A DNA stretch of 24,757 nucleotides from the NCBI GenBank assembly GCA_025965295.1, contig JAOPXF010000287.1:1-24757 (forward strand), in the 5' to 3' direction. Positions 6,688 to 14,082 of this stretch are shown here, in pieces. Source of the DNA: Nocardioides sp. Lineage in GTDB: Bacteria > Actinomycetota > Actinomycetes > Propionibacteriales > Nocardioidaceae. Both the position numbers and the translations under genes were made by a program. The first letter of the stretch is position 1, and each line of letters starts with the position of its first letter. The notes under the pieces are model-generated. The model made no database searches. It saw nothing but the letters and a program-made list of their open reading frames with translations, and was not told the origin of the DNA.

Positions 6688-7347
6688 TCAGACGTCCGAG
6701 CGGGAACGGCGGGCCCGCAGGTACGCCGGCTCACGCAGCCGCTCCACCGCGGCGTACTGCCGCAGGCCGGTGAGCTGACGACGTACCGGGTCGAAGGAGA
6801 TGTCAGCGTCCGGCGCCCGCGACGACGACAGGCGGAGCACGCCGAAGGCGTGCCACTCCCCGGCCGGGCGGGCCCAGGCCAGCTCGTAGGTCTCGGCGCC
6901 GATGCCGTCGGCACCGAGCAGCACCGGCCCGGTGTCCGTCTCGTAGGGCAGCAGCGTGGTCATCGGGCGGGTGCGGGGCCGTCGGCTCAGGGTCAGCACG
7001 AAGCGGGTGAGGTGTCCCCAGCCGGTGGTCGCGAAGAGGAGGTCCCCCTCGCCGGCCTCGCCGGCCACCCGGATCCCGAGGCCGTGGATGTCCGGGAGCG
7101 TGCGCGGCAGCCCGATCGCTCGCGAGAGCCGGACGACGGCGTCGTCCTCCCCGGGCTCGTCGAGCCACGCGACACCGGTCTTCTCCTCCGAGCCGCTGCG
7201 GAAGATCCGGCCGGTGAGCACGTCGCCACGGGGATGGAGCGGCTTGCGCGCCGGCCGCAGGGACGCGACCACGCCGGTCGCGGCCGCGAGGGCGGCGCCC
7301 CCGGCCGTGGAGGCGAGGCGAGGCAGGGTCACGCGGGGCTTTGTCAT
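6688..7347 (-). CDS. Uncharacterised conserved protein with N-terminal hydrophobic segment
   Basis: 219 residues. After a short alanine-rich hydrophobic stretch (about 12-30) the protein contains SLRPARKPLHPRGDVLTG, GVAWLDEPGEDDAVVRLSRAIGLP, DIHGLGIRV and LLFATTGWGHLTRFVL. Proteins with this layout are common in actinobacteria and carry no settled function. The pattern of charged motifs around DIHGLGIRV loosely recalls the catalase-like fold, but the heme-ligand tyrosine motif is not seen, so no activity is claimed. Start ATG at 7347 is chosen over an ATG 42 bp upstream because the longer version adds only low-complexity Gly/Arg residues. It is convergent with the sigma-like gene. Confidence 0.65.
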   Translation of the reverse strand: MTKPRVTLPRLASTAGGAALAAATGVVASLRPARKPLHPRGDVLTGRIFRSGSEEKTGVAWLDEPGEDDAVVRLSRAIGLPRTLPDIHGLGIRVAGEAGEGDLLFATTGWGHLTRFVLTLSRRPRTRPMTTLLPYETDTGPVLLGADGIGAETYELAWARPAGEWHAFGVLRLSSSRAPDADISFDPVRRQLTGLRQYAAVERLREPAYLRARRSRSDV

Positions 7348-7453
7348 GGGACTCTCGCCGTACCCCCGTCCGCCGCGGGCCAACCCCACCCCTGGGGGTG
7401 GCAGGGGTGGGCCGTCGCCGTTTCCCGGCGGCCGGCAGTGGGTACCGTGTCAC

Positions 7454-8452
7454 ATGGCGTCCCTACGTGTCGGACTCGTGGCCGACCCAGCCGCTCCCAC
7501 GGCGATCGCGCGAAGGATGTCGGACCTGGATGAGTCCGTCAGCGGTGACGCGTGGGACATCACGATCGTGAGCGAGCCGTTCACCACCGGATCCGAGGAC
7601 GTCGGGACCGCACTGGCCCGGCTGCAGGGCCACGCCCGTGAGCGAGGCTGGGATCTCGTGGTCGGCCTGACCGAGCTCCCTCTCCACGACCACGAGGGAC
7701 ACCACCTGCTCGTCCAGACCGACCCGGAGCGCCGGACCGCCGTGCTGTCACTGCCTGCGTTGGGCGGGCTGAGGATGCACACCCGCGCCCGCCGGGCGGT
7801 GCGCTCGCTGGTGAGCGGGATGGCCGACCCGCAGACGCAGGATGCCCACCGGGTGGCCCTCCCGCGGCTGCGCGGTCGCTGGCGCCTCCTGATGGGCATG
7901 GTGCTCGCCAACCGCCCGTGGCTGTTGGTGCCCGGGCTGAAGTCCGCGCTGGTGGCGGCGCTGGCGACCGGAGCCGTCGCCACGATCAACTCCACGGTCT
8001 GGGTGCTCGCGAACTCGTTGTCGTGGTGGCGCCTGGTGGTCGCGACGGTGGCCTCCGTCGCCCTCGTCGTGGGCTGGCTCGTGATCGACGGTGAGCTGTG
8101 GGACCGCCCCGACGACGACTCCGCGCAAGCGCGGGAGAGGTCTCGCCTCTACAACGCCTCCACGCTGCTGACGCTGATGACCGGCGTGCTCATCTGCTAC
8201 GCCGCCCTCTTCGTCGTGAACCTGGCGTGGGCGCTCTTCATCCTCGACCCCGATCTGATGGGCGGCTACCTGAACGCCTCGGTCGGCTACCGCGAACTGT
8301 TCGTCCTGGCCTGGTTCGTCGCCTCGGCAGCCACCGTCGGCGGGGGGCTCGGCACCGGCCTGGAGTCGGACGAGGCGATCCGAGCCGCCGCCTACTCCAA
8401 GCGCGAGGAGGACCGTCGCGACCGTCTCGCACGCGGCAGGGAGCCCACCTAG
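7454..8452 (+). CDS. Uncharacterised four-helix membrane protein
   Basis: 332 residues. Residues 1-130 form a soluble alpha/beta-type domain (VGLVADPAAPTAIARRM, WDLVVGLTELPL, VLSLPALGGLRMH). Four transmembrane segments follow at about 161-187, 193-211, 237-264 and 281-303. The C-terminal tail is charged (KREEDRRDRLARG). The N-terminal pattern GLTELPL, then SLPALG is shared by a family of actinobacterial membrane proteins that I recognise as conserved but without known function. The ATG at 7454 lacks a strong ribosome site. Divergent from the 6688-7347 gene across 106 bp that include a C/G-rich inverted repeat near 7383-7410. Confidence 0.7.
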   Translation: MASLRVGLVADPAAPTAIARRMSDLDESVSGDAWDITIVSEPFTTGSEDVGTALARLQGHARERGWDLVVGLTELPLHDHEGHHLLVQTDPERRTAVLSLPALGGLRMHTRARRAVRSLVSGMADPQTQDAHRVALPRLRGRWRLLMGMVLANRPWLLVPGLKSALVAALATGAVATINSTVWVLANSLSWWRLVVATVASVALVVGWLVIDGELWDRPDDDSAQARERSRLYNASTLLTLMTGVLICYAALFVVNLAWALFILDPDLMGGYLNASVGYRELFVLAWFVASAATVGGGLGTGLESDEAIRAAAYSKREEDRRDRLARGREPT

Positions 8453-8465
8453 TGCGCCGTGCGAG

Positions 8466-9524
8466 TCAGCGGTGCAGTGTCTCCGAGGGCATCTCGCCGA
8501 AGACGGCCCGGTAGTCGGCCGCGAACCGGCCCTGGTGCAGGAGGCCCAGGCTCACCGCCACCCCCTGGACCGTGGTGTCGGCCGGGTCGGCCTCCCTGAG
8601 GGCGGTGTGCGCGCGGCGCAGCCGGACGCTCCGGAGGTGGGCCATCGGCGACAGGCCCACCTCGCGCTTGAACCCGGCCTGGAGAGCGCGCACGCTCAGG
8701 TGGAGCTCCCGGGCCAGGGCAGCGGACGTCCAGGGCTCGGCGGGTTGTTCCTCGATGAGGTCGAGCGCGCGCTTGATGGCTCCTCCGGGCGCCCTCGTGG
8801 AGAGCCCCAGGGCCGCGGCACTGTAGTTGTGCGACTGCCCCAGCAGCAGCCCATCGAGCACCAGAGCCTCGACGTGGCGACCGGCAACGTGGCTCGTGGC
8901 CAGGCCCGACGGTCGATCGAGCTCCTGCGCCACCAGGTCCAGCACCGTCCCGAGACGCCCGGAGGCACGGTCGGGTGCCACGCCGAAGTCGAAGCGCAAG
9001 GGTGCGCGGACCGAGCGGCCGAGCAGTCGTTCGAGCTCGGCCTCGAGCCCGCCGCGTGGGATCATCAAGCAGAGCTGGACACAGTCCGCCGACCAGGAGA
9101 TCTCCGCAGGCGACTCCGGAGAGAACACCAGACCCTGACCCACAGCGGTGTGAACCGGTCTGCTCTGCCCGCGCCTGGAGACTGCGTGTCCCCGGACGGG
9201 CATGTTCACGTGGAAGTTGGTGGCCTCCTCGGTCACCAGCCGGACCCCGTGACCGTACGAGAGCCTCCCGGCGGTGATCGCCCCGATCTTGAGACCGGCG
9301 AACTCCATCTCGAGCTCCCTGGATCCGGGTCGCAGGTGCAGCCGGTTCGAGAGGTAGTGCCGGGAGAGGATCTCCTCGGCCTCGTCCGGGCACGTGGCGC
9401 GCGCACGCAGGTGGGTCCCGACGGGTGCCGTGCCGACGTCCTCCTCCCCGTGCGGATGCCTCGAGGGCACGATGCTGTCCGGCCCCGGCCGACGTACGGG
9501 CATCGGTTCACGTTCCGAAGGCAT
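8466..9524 (-). CDS. AraC-family transcriptional regulator
   Basis: 352 residues. Residues about 45-220 match the AraC-binding-like sensory region seen in many actinobacterial regulators (FHVNMPVRGHAVSRR, GQGLVFSPESPAEISWS). Residues about 245-350 hold the double helix-turn-helix of the AraC family: WTSAALARELHLSVRALQAGFKREVG and then RLRRAHTAL and VAVSLGLLHQGRFAADYRAVFGEMPSETL. It should bind DNA and respond to an unknown small molecule. The start at 9524 is followed by an extra in-frame Met at residue 8. Gene end lies 13 bp from the convergent membrane protein gene. Target genes are not evident from context. Confidence 0.85.
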   Translation of the reverse strand: MPSEREPMPVRRPGPDSIVPSRHPHGEEDVGTAPVGTHLRARATCPDEAEEILSRHYLSNRLHLRPGSRELEMEFAGLKIGAITAGRLSYGHGVRLVTEEATNFHVNMPVRGHAVSRRGQSRPVHTAVGQGLVFSPESPAEISWSADCVQLCLMIPRGGLEAELERLLGRSVRAPLRFDFGVAPDRASGRLGTVLDLVAQELDRPSGLATSHVAGRHVEALVLDGLLLGQSHNYSAAALGLSTRAPGGAIKRALDLIEEQPAEPWTSAALARELHLSVRALQAGFKREVGLSPMAHLRSVRLRRAHTALREADPADTTVQGVAVSLGLLHQGRFAADYRAVFGEMPSETLHR

Positions 9525-9716
9525 TCCTAGCCGCTCAGCGCACTCGTCTGTCCCGTGCGCGCCGCACGTGGGCCGAGTGGGTCTGCTTCGTCGCAGAAGC
9601 GTTCAGGGTGAGCCATGGTTCCAGAGTACGGCGGCAACCGGTCGACATGTCCGCCGCCACACAGAGGCGGGCGACACCCAACTCAGGCGTCGGGCGTCGG
9701 CTAGGCGTCCCGGAAG

Positions 9717-9735
9717 CCGCGGACCACGTCCGCGG
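9717..9735. promoter_or_regulatory. Perfect 8-bp inverted repeat, possible operator
   Basis: CCGCGGAC, three bases (CAC), then GTCCGCGG: every base of the 8-bp arms pairs. It lies 53 bp upstream of the PAS-HisKA gene in the 263-bp gap shared with the divergent AraC regulator. No T-run follows, so it is not a typical terminator. An operator or RNA hairpin in the leader is possible. Confidence 0.4.
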
Positions 9736-9787
9736 AGTCCGAGTCACTGGCTTCGGGACAGTCACCCATGCAACGGCAGGGAGGAGC

Positions 9788-10486
9788 ATGATGCCGATTC
9801 CGGACGACCTCCCCGTCTCCCAGGGGATTGACCCGGCAGCCCTTCAGACGCTGGTGTGCCGCGCCGGTCTGGCCGTCGCGGTCCTGGACGGGTCCGGACG
9901 GTTGTCCATGCTGAGTCCGGCCCTGGAGCGCATTCTGCACCGCCCGTTCGAACCGGTTCCGGCCGAGTCCCTGGCAGAGGTGTTCCACCTGTACGGCGAC
10001 GGCGGCGCCCGCCTCCTGCAACCCGATGAGGTGCCCATCGTGCGGGCCTCGCGCGGGGAGGTCGTCGACGATGCCGTCGTCACCGTGAAGGCCCCGGGAC
10101 AGCCCGTCCGTCACGTTCGCGTCAACGCCACGCCGATCCTGGGCCTCGACGGCCAGCGGCAGGGCTCGTGGGCGGTCATGACAGACGTCACGAACCTGGT
10201 GGCTGCCGCCCGGGGGGAGCTGAACCGCTCCCTGGCAGAGGTCGTCAACCACAACCTCCGGACACCACTGACCACGATGCTGGGCCACGCCGAGCTGCTG
10301 CTCGACCAACAGGACCGTTTCCCCCCGGAAGCCACTCATTCGCTCGAAGCGTTGTGGCGGGCGGGCCAGCGCCTCAATGACGTGGTGACCTGGATCTCCG
10401 AGTGGATCGACCTGGCGTACACACCTCGGGGCGAGGCCACGGGAGCAGACCTCGCGGAGCACCTGGAGCGACAGCGGCGCCAATGA
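9788..10486 (+). CDS. PAS-HisKA protein without ATPase domain
   Basis: 232 residues. Residues about 20-140 form a PAS sensor domain (AVLDGSGRLSMLSPALERIL, then VRVNATPILGLDGQRQGSWAVMTDVT). Residues 145-205 form a HisKA dimerisation domain with the phospho-acceptor His155 in VVNHNLRTPLTTMLGHAELL. The protein ends where the ATP-binding domain of a kinase would begin; the next 58 bp are non-coding and the following gene is on the other strand. It may be phosphorylated by another kinase, act as a competitor for dimerisation, or be a shortened relic. Two adjacent ATGs (9788, 9791) follow the ribosome site GGGAGGAG, so either may be used. Confidence 0.75.
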   Translation: MMPIPDDLPVSQGIDPAALQTLVCRAGLAVAVLDGSGRLSMLSPALERILHRPFEPVPAESLAEVFHLYGDGGARLLQPDEVPIVRASRGEVVDDAVVTVKAPGQPVRHVRVNATPILGLDGQRQGSWAVMTDVTNLVAAARGELNRSLAEVVNHNLRTPLTTMLGHAELLLDQQDRFPPEATHSLEALWRAGQRLNDVVTWISEWIDLAYTPRGEATGADLAEHLERQRRQ

Positions 10487-10544
10487 CCGGAGGCGCTCGA
10501 GCTACCCACCAGACCGCGCATCGGATGGATCTGCCGATAACGAC

Positions 10545-10814
10545 CTAGGTGTCTCGATGGAACGACCACCATGCAAGTACCCGTGCCGCGAACTTCTCGG
10601 GCTGTGAGTAGTTCGGGTCGAGACCGAAGTGGTCGCTGAGTTCCGTGCGCAGAAACGACCCGATCTCCCGCTCACCGGAGCCTCCAGAGAGCAGCGTCAG
10701 CAGGGGTCCAAGCAAGCAGTCATATTCGTCTTCCGGTCCTCCGAGTTTGGGCGCGACTCCGATCGGATCCCACTCGTTCAAGAGCCCTGAAGTCCCTCCA
10801 GTCCGGTGCCGCAT
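10545..10814 (-). CDS. DUF1871-like small protein, possible immunity protein
   Basis: 89 residues. The core LNEWDPIGVAPKLGGPEDEYD followed by LLTLLSGG-GEREIGSFL matches the small DUF1871-type family as I remember it; related proteins often sit near toxin or immunity genes. The chosen ATG at 10814 directly follows the stop of the upstream small gene, so the two are surely cotranscribed. A start nearer the LNEW motif is possible, since a GGAGGG lies inside the present 5' end. Base composition is lower in GC than the neighbours to the left. Function unknown. Confidence 0.55.
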   Translation of the reverse strand: MRHRTGGTSGLLNEWDPIGVAPKLGGPEDEYDCLLGPLLTLLSGGSGEREIGSFLRTELSDHFGLDPNYSQPEKFAARVLAWWSFHRDT

Positions 10815-11090
10815 TCACGTGGGTTCGATGACTCGCACGGTCCCACCGTAAACCGGATGATCCTCGGTCAAGTCCATCGCTTTCGCTGCGGCCGCGAGGG
10901 CACGCCAGACGGTCGAAGGCGCCCGCTGCTCTGCGGCGACATCAGCGAGTGCGTCCATCGCGAGGCCAAGCTCGTTGTGTTCAAGGAAGTCCTCGAACAA
11001 GCACAACTCATCGTCACCGGCGTTCGTGAGGTGTGAGCGCGCCTCGTCGAGAATCTTGCGCACCCTCGTCCACAACTCGTTCAGAGACAC
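10815..11090 (-). CDS. Small MafI/Imm-like protein, 5' end next to IS remnant
   Basis: 91 residues from a GTG: an all-helical-looking acidic protein with LFEDFLEHNELGLAMDALADVAAEQ, a pattern seen in MafI-like immunity proteins as I remember them. The same frame stays open upstream through AGILAAWTEDLHDDEF to a stop at 11145-11147 that belongs to the IS3 remnant, so the original start may have been lost when the element inserted. It is translated just before the DUF1871-like gene with no gap. No toxin gene is next to the pair. Confidence 0.5.
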   Translation of the reverse strand: MSLNELWTRVRKILDEARSHLTNAGDDELCLFEDFLEHNELGLAMDALADVAAEQRAPSTVWRALAAAAKAMDLTEDHPVYGGTVRVIEPT

Positions 11091-11144
11091 GAACTCATCA
11101 TCGTGGAGGTCTTCCGTCCACGCTGCCAGAATTCCGGCGCGCGC

Positions 11145-11841
11145 CTAGCAGTGAGCGGCCATCCGGTCATGCCGCGACCCGCGCACATCTTCACGGTCGG
11201 GCCAGGTCTTCGCGTCTTGGAGAACCCCACGCTTCAGGGCAGCGTTGAACGACTCTGCGAGTGCGTTGTCGGCCGAGGAGCTGACGGCGCCCATGGACTG
11301 GGTGACACCGAGATCGGCGATCGCCCACCCCACGAGGCGACGCGAATAGCAATCGATCACGGTGGCCAGGTACAGGTTGTGACCACCGGCTGCCTCGGCC
11401 AGCGGCAGGTAGGTGATGTCGCCGACGTAGCGACGGTTCGGCGCGTCAGCGGTGAAGTCCCGTTTGAGCAGGTCGGGGACCAACTGATCGGCAGGCTCCG
11501 GCCCGGTCGTGCGGACCTTTCGCTTCTTGACGTAGCCGGCGATCCCAGCCGCGCGCATCACCCGCGCGACGCGCTTGTGGTTGCCCGCTCACCCTCGGGG
11601 CGCCATCGTTGAACTCGGCGGTGATCCTCGGCGCGCCGACGGTGTTGTCGCCCTGATGGACCTCGCGGATCCGCGCCTCGAGCTGAGCATCCGCGGCCGC
11701 GCGTTGCTCACGAGCTGGCTCGCCTGCCTGCCAAGCGTAGAACGATGAGCGCGTCACCTCGACGAGCTCGCACAGTCGCTTCACCGTCCAGCCGGGGCGG
11801 GAGGTGGCGGAGTTGTCGGCGACGAACTGGAAGCGACTCAC
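11145..11841 (-). pseudogene. IS3-family transposase orfB, frameshifted and deleted
   Basis: The first part (from GTG at 11841) gives RPGWTVKRLCELVEVTRSSFYAW and GAPRITAEFNDGAP, then the frame changes near 11580-11600. The new frame continues NHKRVARVMRAAGIAGYVKKRK, RRYVGDITYLPLAE (first catalytic Asp) and ATVIDCYSRRLVGWAIAD. At about 11312 the text jumps from AIAD straight to LGVTQSMGAVSSSADNALAESF (catalytic Glu), so about 50 residues with the HSD-G-Y motif and the second catalytic Asp are missing. The C-terminal RRRHS-type end is also absent. The protein cannot be an active DDE transposase. Confidence 0.85.
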
Positions 11842-12155
11842 CAGCGCGTCTCCCCGGCGAAATACTTGGCCGCCGTCCGCAGAATCTCGTTCGCACGCCG
11901 CAGCTCACGGACCTGGCGTTCGAGCTCGTTGATCCGCTGCGTCTCGGCACTGGTCACTCCGGGACGGTGGCCCTGGTCGATCTCGGCCTGGCCGACCCAG
12001 TTGCCCAGCGTCTCGGGATTGATCCCCAACTGCTCACCGACGCGGCGCAGAGCGCCGGTCCACGTCGCCGGGTCACGCCGCAGATCGACCGCCATCCGGA
12101 TTGCCCGCTCCTGAAGCTCGTCCGGGTACTTCCTTGGTGCCGCCGTGACACTCAT
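11838..12155 (-). CDS. IS3-family transposase orfA
   Basis: 105 residues. A helix-turn-helix (YPDELQERAIRMAVDL, then RRVGEQLGINPETLGNWV) is followed by a leucine-zipper-like segment (RINELERQVRELRRANEIL) that in IS3 elements joins subunits. This is the DNA-binding half of the transposase. The stop overlaps the orfB start (GTGA). It is full length, but its partner orfB is broken, so the element cannot move by itself. Confidence 0.85.
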   Translation of the reverse strand: MSVTAAPRKYPDELQERAIRMAVDLRRDPATWTGALRRVGEQLGINPETLGNWVGQAEIDQGHRPGVTSAETQRINELERQVRELRRANEILRTAAKYFAGETRW

Positions 12156-12240
12156 CCTTCCGTGGAATGAGAGCCTCCATCAGACCCGGCACGCGACAGA
12201 GTCGATCCGTCAAACCATTGCACCCATCTATGCCCAAGTG

Positions 12241-12252
12241 AGAACATGTTCT
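12241..12252. promoter_or_regulatory. Perfect 12-bp palindrome before the metzincin gene
   Basis: AGAACATGTTCT reads the same on both strands and lies 40 bp upstream of the ATG at 12293, where an operator would be expected. TTGCAC at 12218-12223 could be a -35 element. No known regulator is implied. Confidence 0.35.
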
Positions 12253-12292
12253 TCCCACGAACGGGGGTGGGATTAACGGGGGAAGGTCAAAG

Positions 12293-12877
12293 ATGAAGAG
12301 ACGTGTTGCGCGCTGGATCGCGGTCGCCGCGGGGGTTGGGTTGCTCCCGCTCGTACTGCTGGGAACGGAGCAAGCGGCAAACGCCTATTGCTACTCGGGA
12401 AACAAGTGGAGCGTCAGCTCCGTGAACGCCGTTCAGGCTAGTACAATTCCCTGGCCAGCGAAGGTTACCAATTCTGTGAACACGTGGAACGGCATCTCAA
12501 GTTCCACCTGGCACATGAATCCGACGGGAGCCTCGACGCCGGGAGGGTGGGTTTCCTACACCTATGTGGCTGGCGGTGTGCCGGGCGCGACCCAATCGTC
12601 GGCGGCGACGGAGGGCAGCTCACAGATGACTTGGGCCAATAGCTACCTGTCCAACGACGGCTGGACGTGGGACGACACCATGAACCAATCCAGCAAACAC
12701 GCCGATGTTCGGACGGTCCTGGTGCACGAGCTAGGCCATTGGCTCCGGCTCCTTCACCCCAACCAGTGCTCGGGGTCCGTGACGTCGGCGGAAGCCGCTG
12801 CAGTGATGACCCCCGACTGGACCCTCAAGCGCACCCTGGGTTCCGACGACAAAGCCGCCGCCGCGGCGATCTACTAG
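12293..12877 (+). CDS. Secreted metzincin-like metalloprotease
   Basis: 194 residues, start ATG at 12293 with GGGGGAAGG upstream. Residues 1-31 are a Sec signal peptide (MKRRVARW, hydrophobic core, cleavage after ANA). The zinc site is HELGHWLRLLH at 145-155, giving His145, Glu146, His149 and His155, and the Met-turn is probably Met172 in AAAVMTPDW. In matrixin-type proteases the residue three after the second His is normally Gly; here it is Arg152. The protein lacks a visible propeptide. Base use is less GC-rich than in the flanking core genes, which fits the accessory region. A lipoprotein gene follows after 10 bp, so both are probably one operon. Substrate unknown. Confidence 0.75.
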   Translation: MKRRVARWIAVAAGVGLLPLVLLGTEQAANAYCYSGNKWSVSSVNAVQASTIPWPAKVTNSVNTWNGISSSTWHMNPTGASTPGGWVSYTYVAGGVPGATQSSAATEGSSQMTWANSYLSNDGWTWDDTMNQSSKHADVRTVLVHELGHWLRLLHPNQCSGSVTSAEAAAVMTPDWTLKRTLGSDDKAAAAAIY

Positions 12878-12887
12878 GAGGCAGGCG

Positions 12888-13523
12888 ATGACTCGTATCA
12901 GGTACGTAGCATTCATTGCTCTCGCCCCGTTCCTGTTCGCAGGGTGCGCTGGCACGGCTGACAACAAGTCGGACGCGGACTTGGGGCAAGGCGACATAAC
13001 CCAGGTGATCACGTTGGAGGGCTACCCGCTCGATCGCAGCCTTCAGGGCCTCAAGGGAATGAGAGGCCAGCTCGACTACCTTGGCATCGTCCAGGTGGCA
13101 GCTCTTGGCTCCTCGCCGCACTGGACGACGCCCGACGGCAGCGCGCCAGCGTTCATCGACGAGGGTCGAGCTCCCCGTCCCGAGGAGGGACTCGTAAATC
13201 TCGTCACGAGCGTCGACATTCGACCTATCTCGGCGACCAAGAACTCGATGTCGCCGCGGACGATGTCCGTCGTTGGCGGAAGTCTTGATGGCGTCAAGTA
13301 CGTGGCTGATTCAGAGGTTGCGCCGGCCCTGGAGGATGTGAAAGGGCTGCTGCTCGTGGGGGGTGCGGTATCCGAAGATGGCGTGCTCGACCCGTGGTTC
13401 GTGTACTCGGTCGATGATCAGGGTAAGGCGACATCGCTCATCGATAGCGCCGATGTCGGAGACGTCGGGGCCAGGCCTTCGTTCATGTTGGAGGACCTCG
13501 ACCCCGGGCTCAAGTTGCCCTAG
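12888..13523 (+). CDS. Lipoprotein of unknown function
   Basis: 211 residues. The N-terminus MTRIRYVAFIALAPFLFAGC is a lipoprotein signal with lipobox LFAGC, so Cys19 or nearby should carry the lipid and anchor the protein outside the membrane. The rest is soluble, with VITLEGYPLDRSLQGL, NLVTSVDIRPISATKN and WFVYSVDDQGKATSLID, and matches no family I recognise. GGAGGC lies 7 bp before the ATG. It follows the metzincin gene closely, so it could be an inhibitor, substrate or partner of that protease (inference). Confidence 0.7.
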   Translation: MTRIRYVAFIALAPFLFAGCAGTADNKSDADLGQGDITQVITLEGYPLDRSLQGLKGMRGQLDYLGIVQVAALGSSPHWTTPDGSAPAFIDEGRAPRPEEGLVNLVTSVDIRPISATKNSMSPRTMSVVGGSLDGVKYVADSEVAPALEDVKGLLLVGGAVSEDGVLDPWFVYSVDDQGKATSLIDSADVGDVGARPSFMLEDLDPGLKLP

Positions 13524-13633
13524 GTGGGTGCCGGTGAACCCGGGGCAGGCCAAAGTCTCCGGACTCGCCGGGGCGGTTCAAACTGAGGAACGCGCGCAGT
13601 TCCTCAGGTGCCCATGCCTCAGGGTCCCCGTCG

Positions 13634-13837
13634 TTGATAGCAGTCTGCCGGGGAAGCTGCACCTTGGCCCACGCCGGCTACGTGCAGCGATTGCACGAGC
13701 TGGATCATCCGCCGCCGCAGAAGGGAGTCGAGTGCAGGCGGGGCTTCTGTTCCTGGGGTGTTGGCCACGCGTGCCGGTCGCAGTACCCCGACAACTTCCC
13801 GCCGCCACCCACGCCACTGCCGGGCGTGAGTCTGTGA
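13634..13837 (+). CDS. Possible small cysteine-rich ORF (doubtful)
   Basis: 67 codons from a TTG, with AHAGYVQRLHELDHPPP and ECRRGFCSWGVGHACRSQYPD. Codon third positions are fairly GC-rich and several Cys and His residues are present, but no ribosome site is clear and its end overlaps the opposite-strand gene at 13705-14082. It may be the tail of an older gene. The bases from 13524 to 13633 show nothing I can name. Confidence 0.25.
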   Translation: MIAVCRGSCTLAHAGYVQRLHELDHPPPQKGVECRRGFCSWGVGHACRSQYPDNFPPPPTPLPGVSL

Positions 13838-14082
13838 CTGGATTCAGCCGGGCAGCTCACCGCAACCTGTGGGTCTCGAAGCGAGAAACGCTTCACGACA
13901 CGGCGAATGGCGTCATCACCCCGGCCGGCCACAATGAGGGTCCGAAGGACCGCCGCCATGTCGTCAGCAGCGGGTCGTCGACCGACTGCCAACGCATGCG
14001 TGTGCCGCATCAGGCGTTCGTGCAGTTCCGCTAGGCCCAGGCGCAATTGGTCATCGCTTCGGGCAGGTCCATCTCGTGTCAC
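13705..14082 (-). CDS. Unknown protein, probably truncated
   Basis: 125 residues from a GTG that directly follows the stop of the previous gene. Residues 1-70 (DDQLRLGLAELHERLMRHTHALAVG, then ADDMAAVLRTLIVAGRGDDAIRRVVKRF) look like a normal helical domain with a conserved feel. After about residue 80 the sequence turns into low-complexity Gly and an unconvincing tail (GVGGGGKLSGYCDRH), as though the true C-terminus was replaced. It is the second gene of a two-gene unit with 14083-14553. Family not recognised. Confidence 0.45.
   Translation of the reverse strand: MTRDGPARSDDQLRLGLAELHERLMRHTHALAVGRRPAADDMAAVLRTLIVAGRGDDAIRRVVKRFSLRDPQVAVSCPAESSHRLTPGSGVGGGGKLSGYCDRHAWPTPQEQKPRLHSTPFCGGG

Larger units (their letters stand above)
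11145..12155 (-). mobile_element. Decayed IS3-family element
   Basis: The stretch holds an intact orfA and a broken orfB in the usual IS3 order, joined by a GTGA overlap. Terminal inverted repeats could not be identified: the orfB side stops abruptly next to the immunity-like gene. The stated limits are only the coding parts. Confidence 0.8.

Noticed and set aside
7383..7410. C/G-rich inverted repeat read as a terminator
   Set aside because: It lies between two gene starts, has no T-run on either strand and may just reflect composition.
12241..12252. LexA/SOS box
   Set aside because: GAAC and GTTC are separated by two bases; SOS boxes of Gram-positive bacteria have four.
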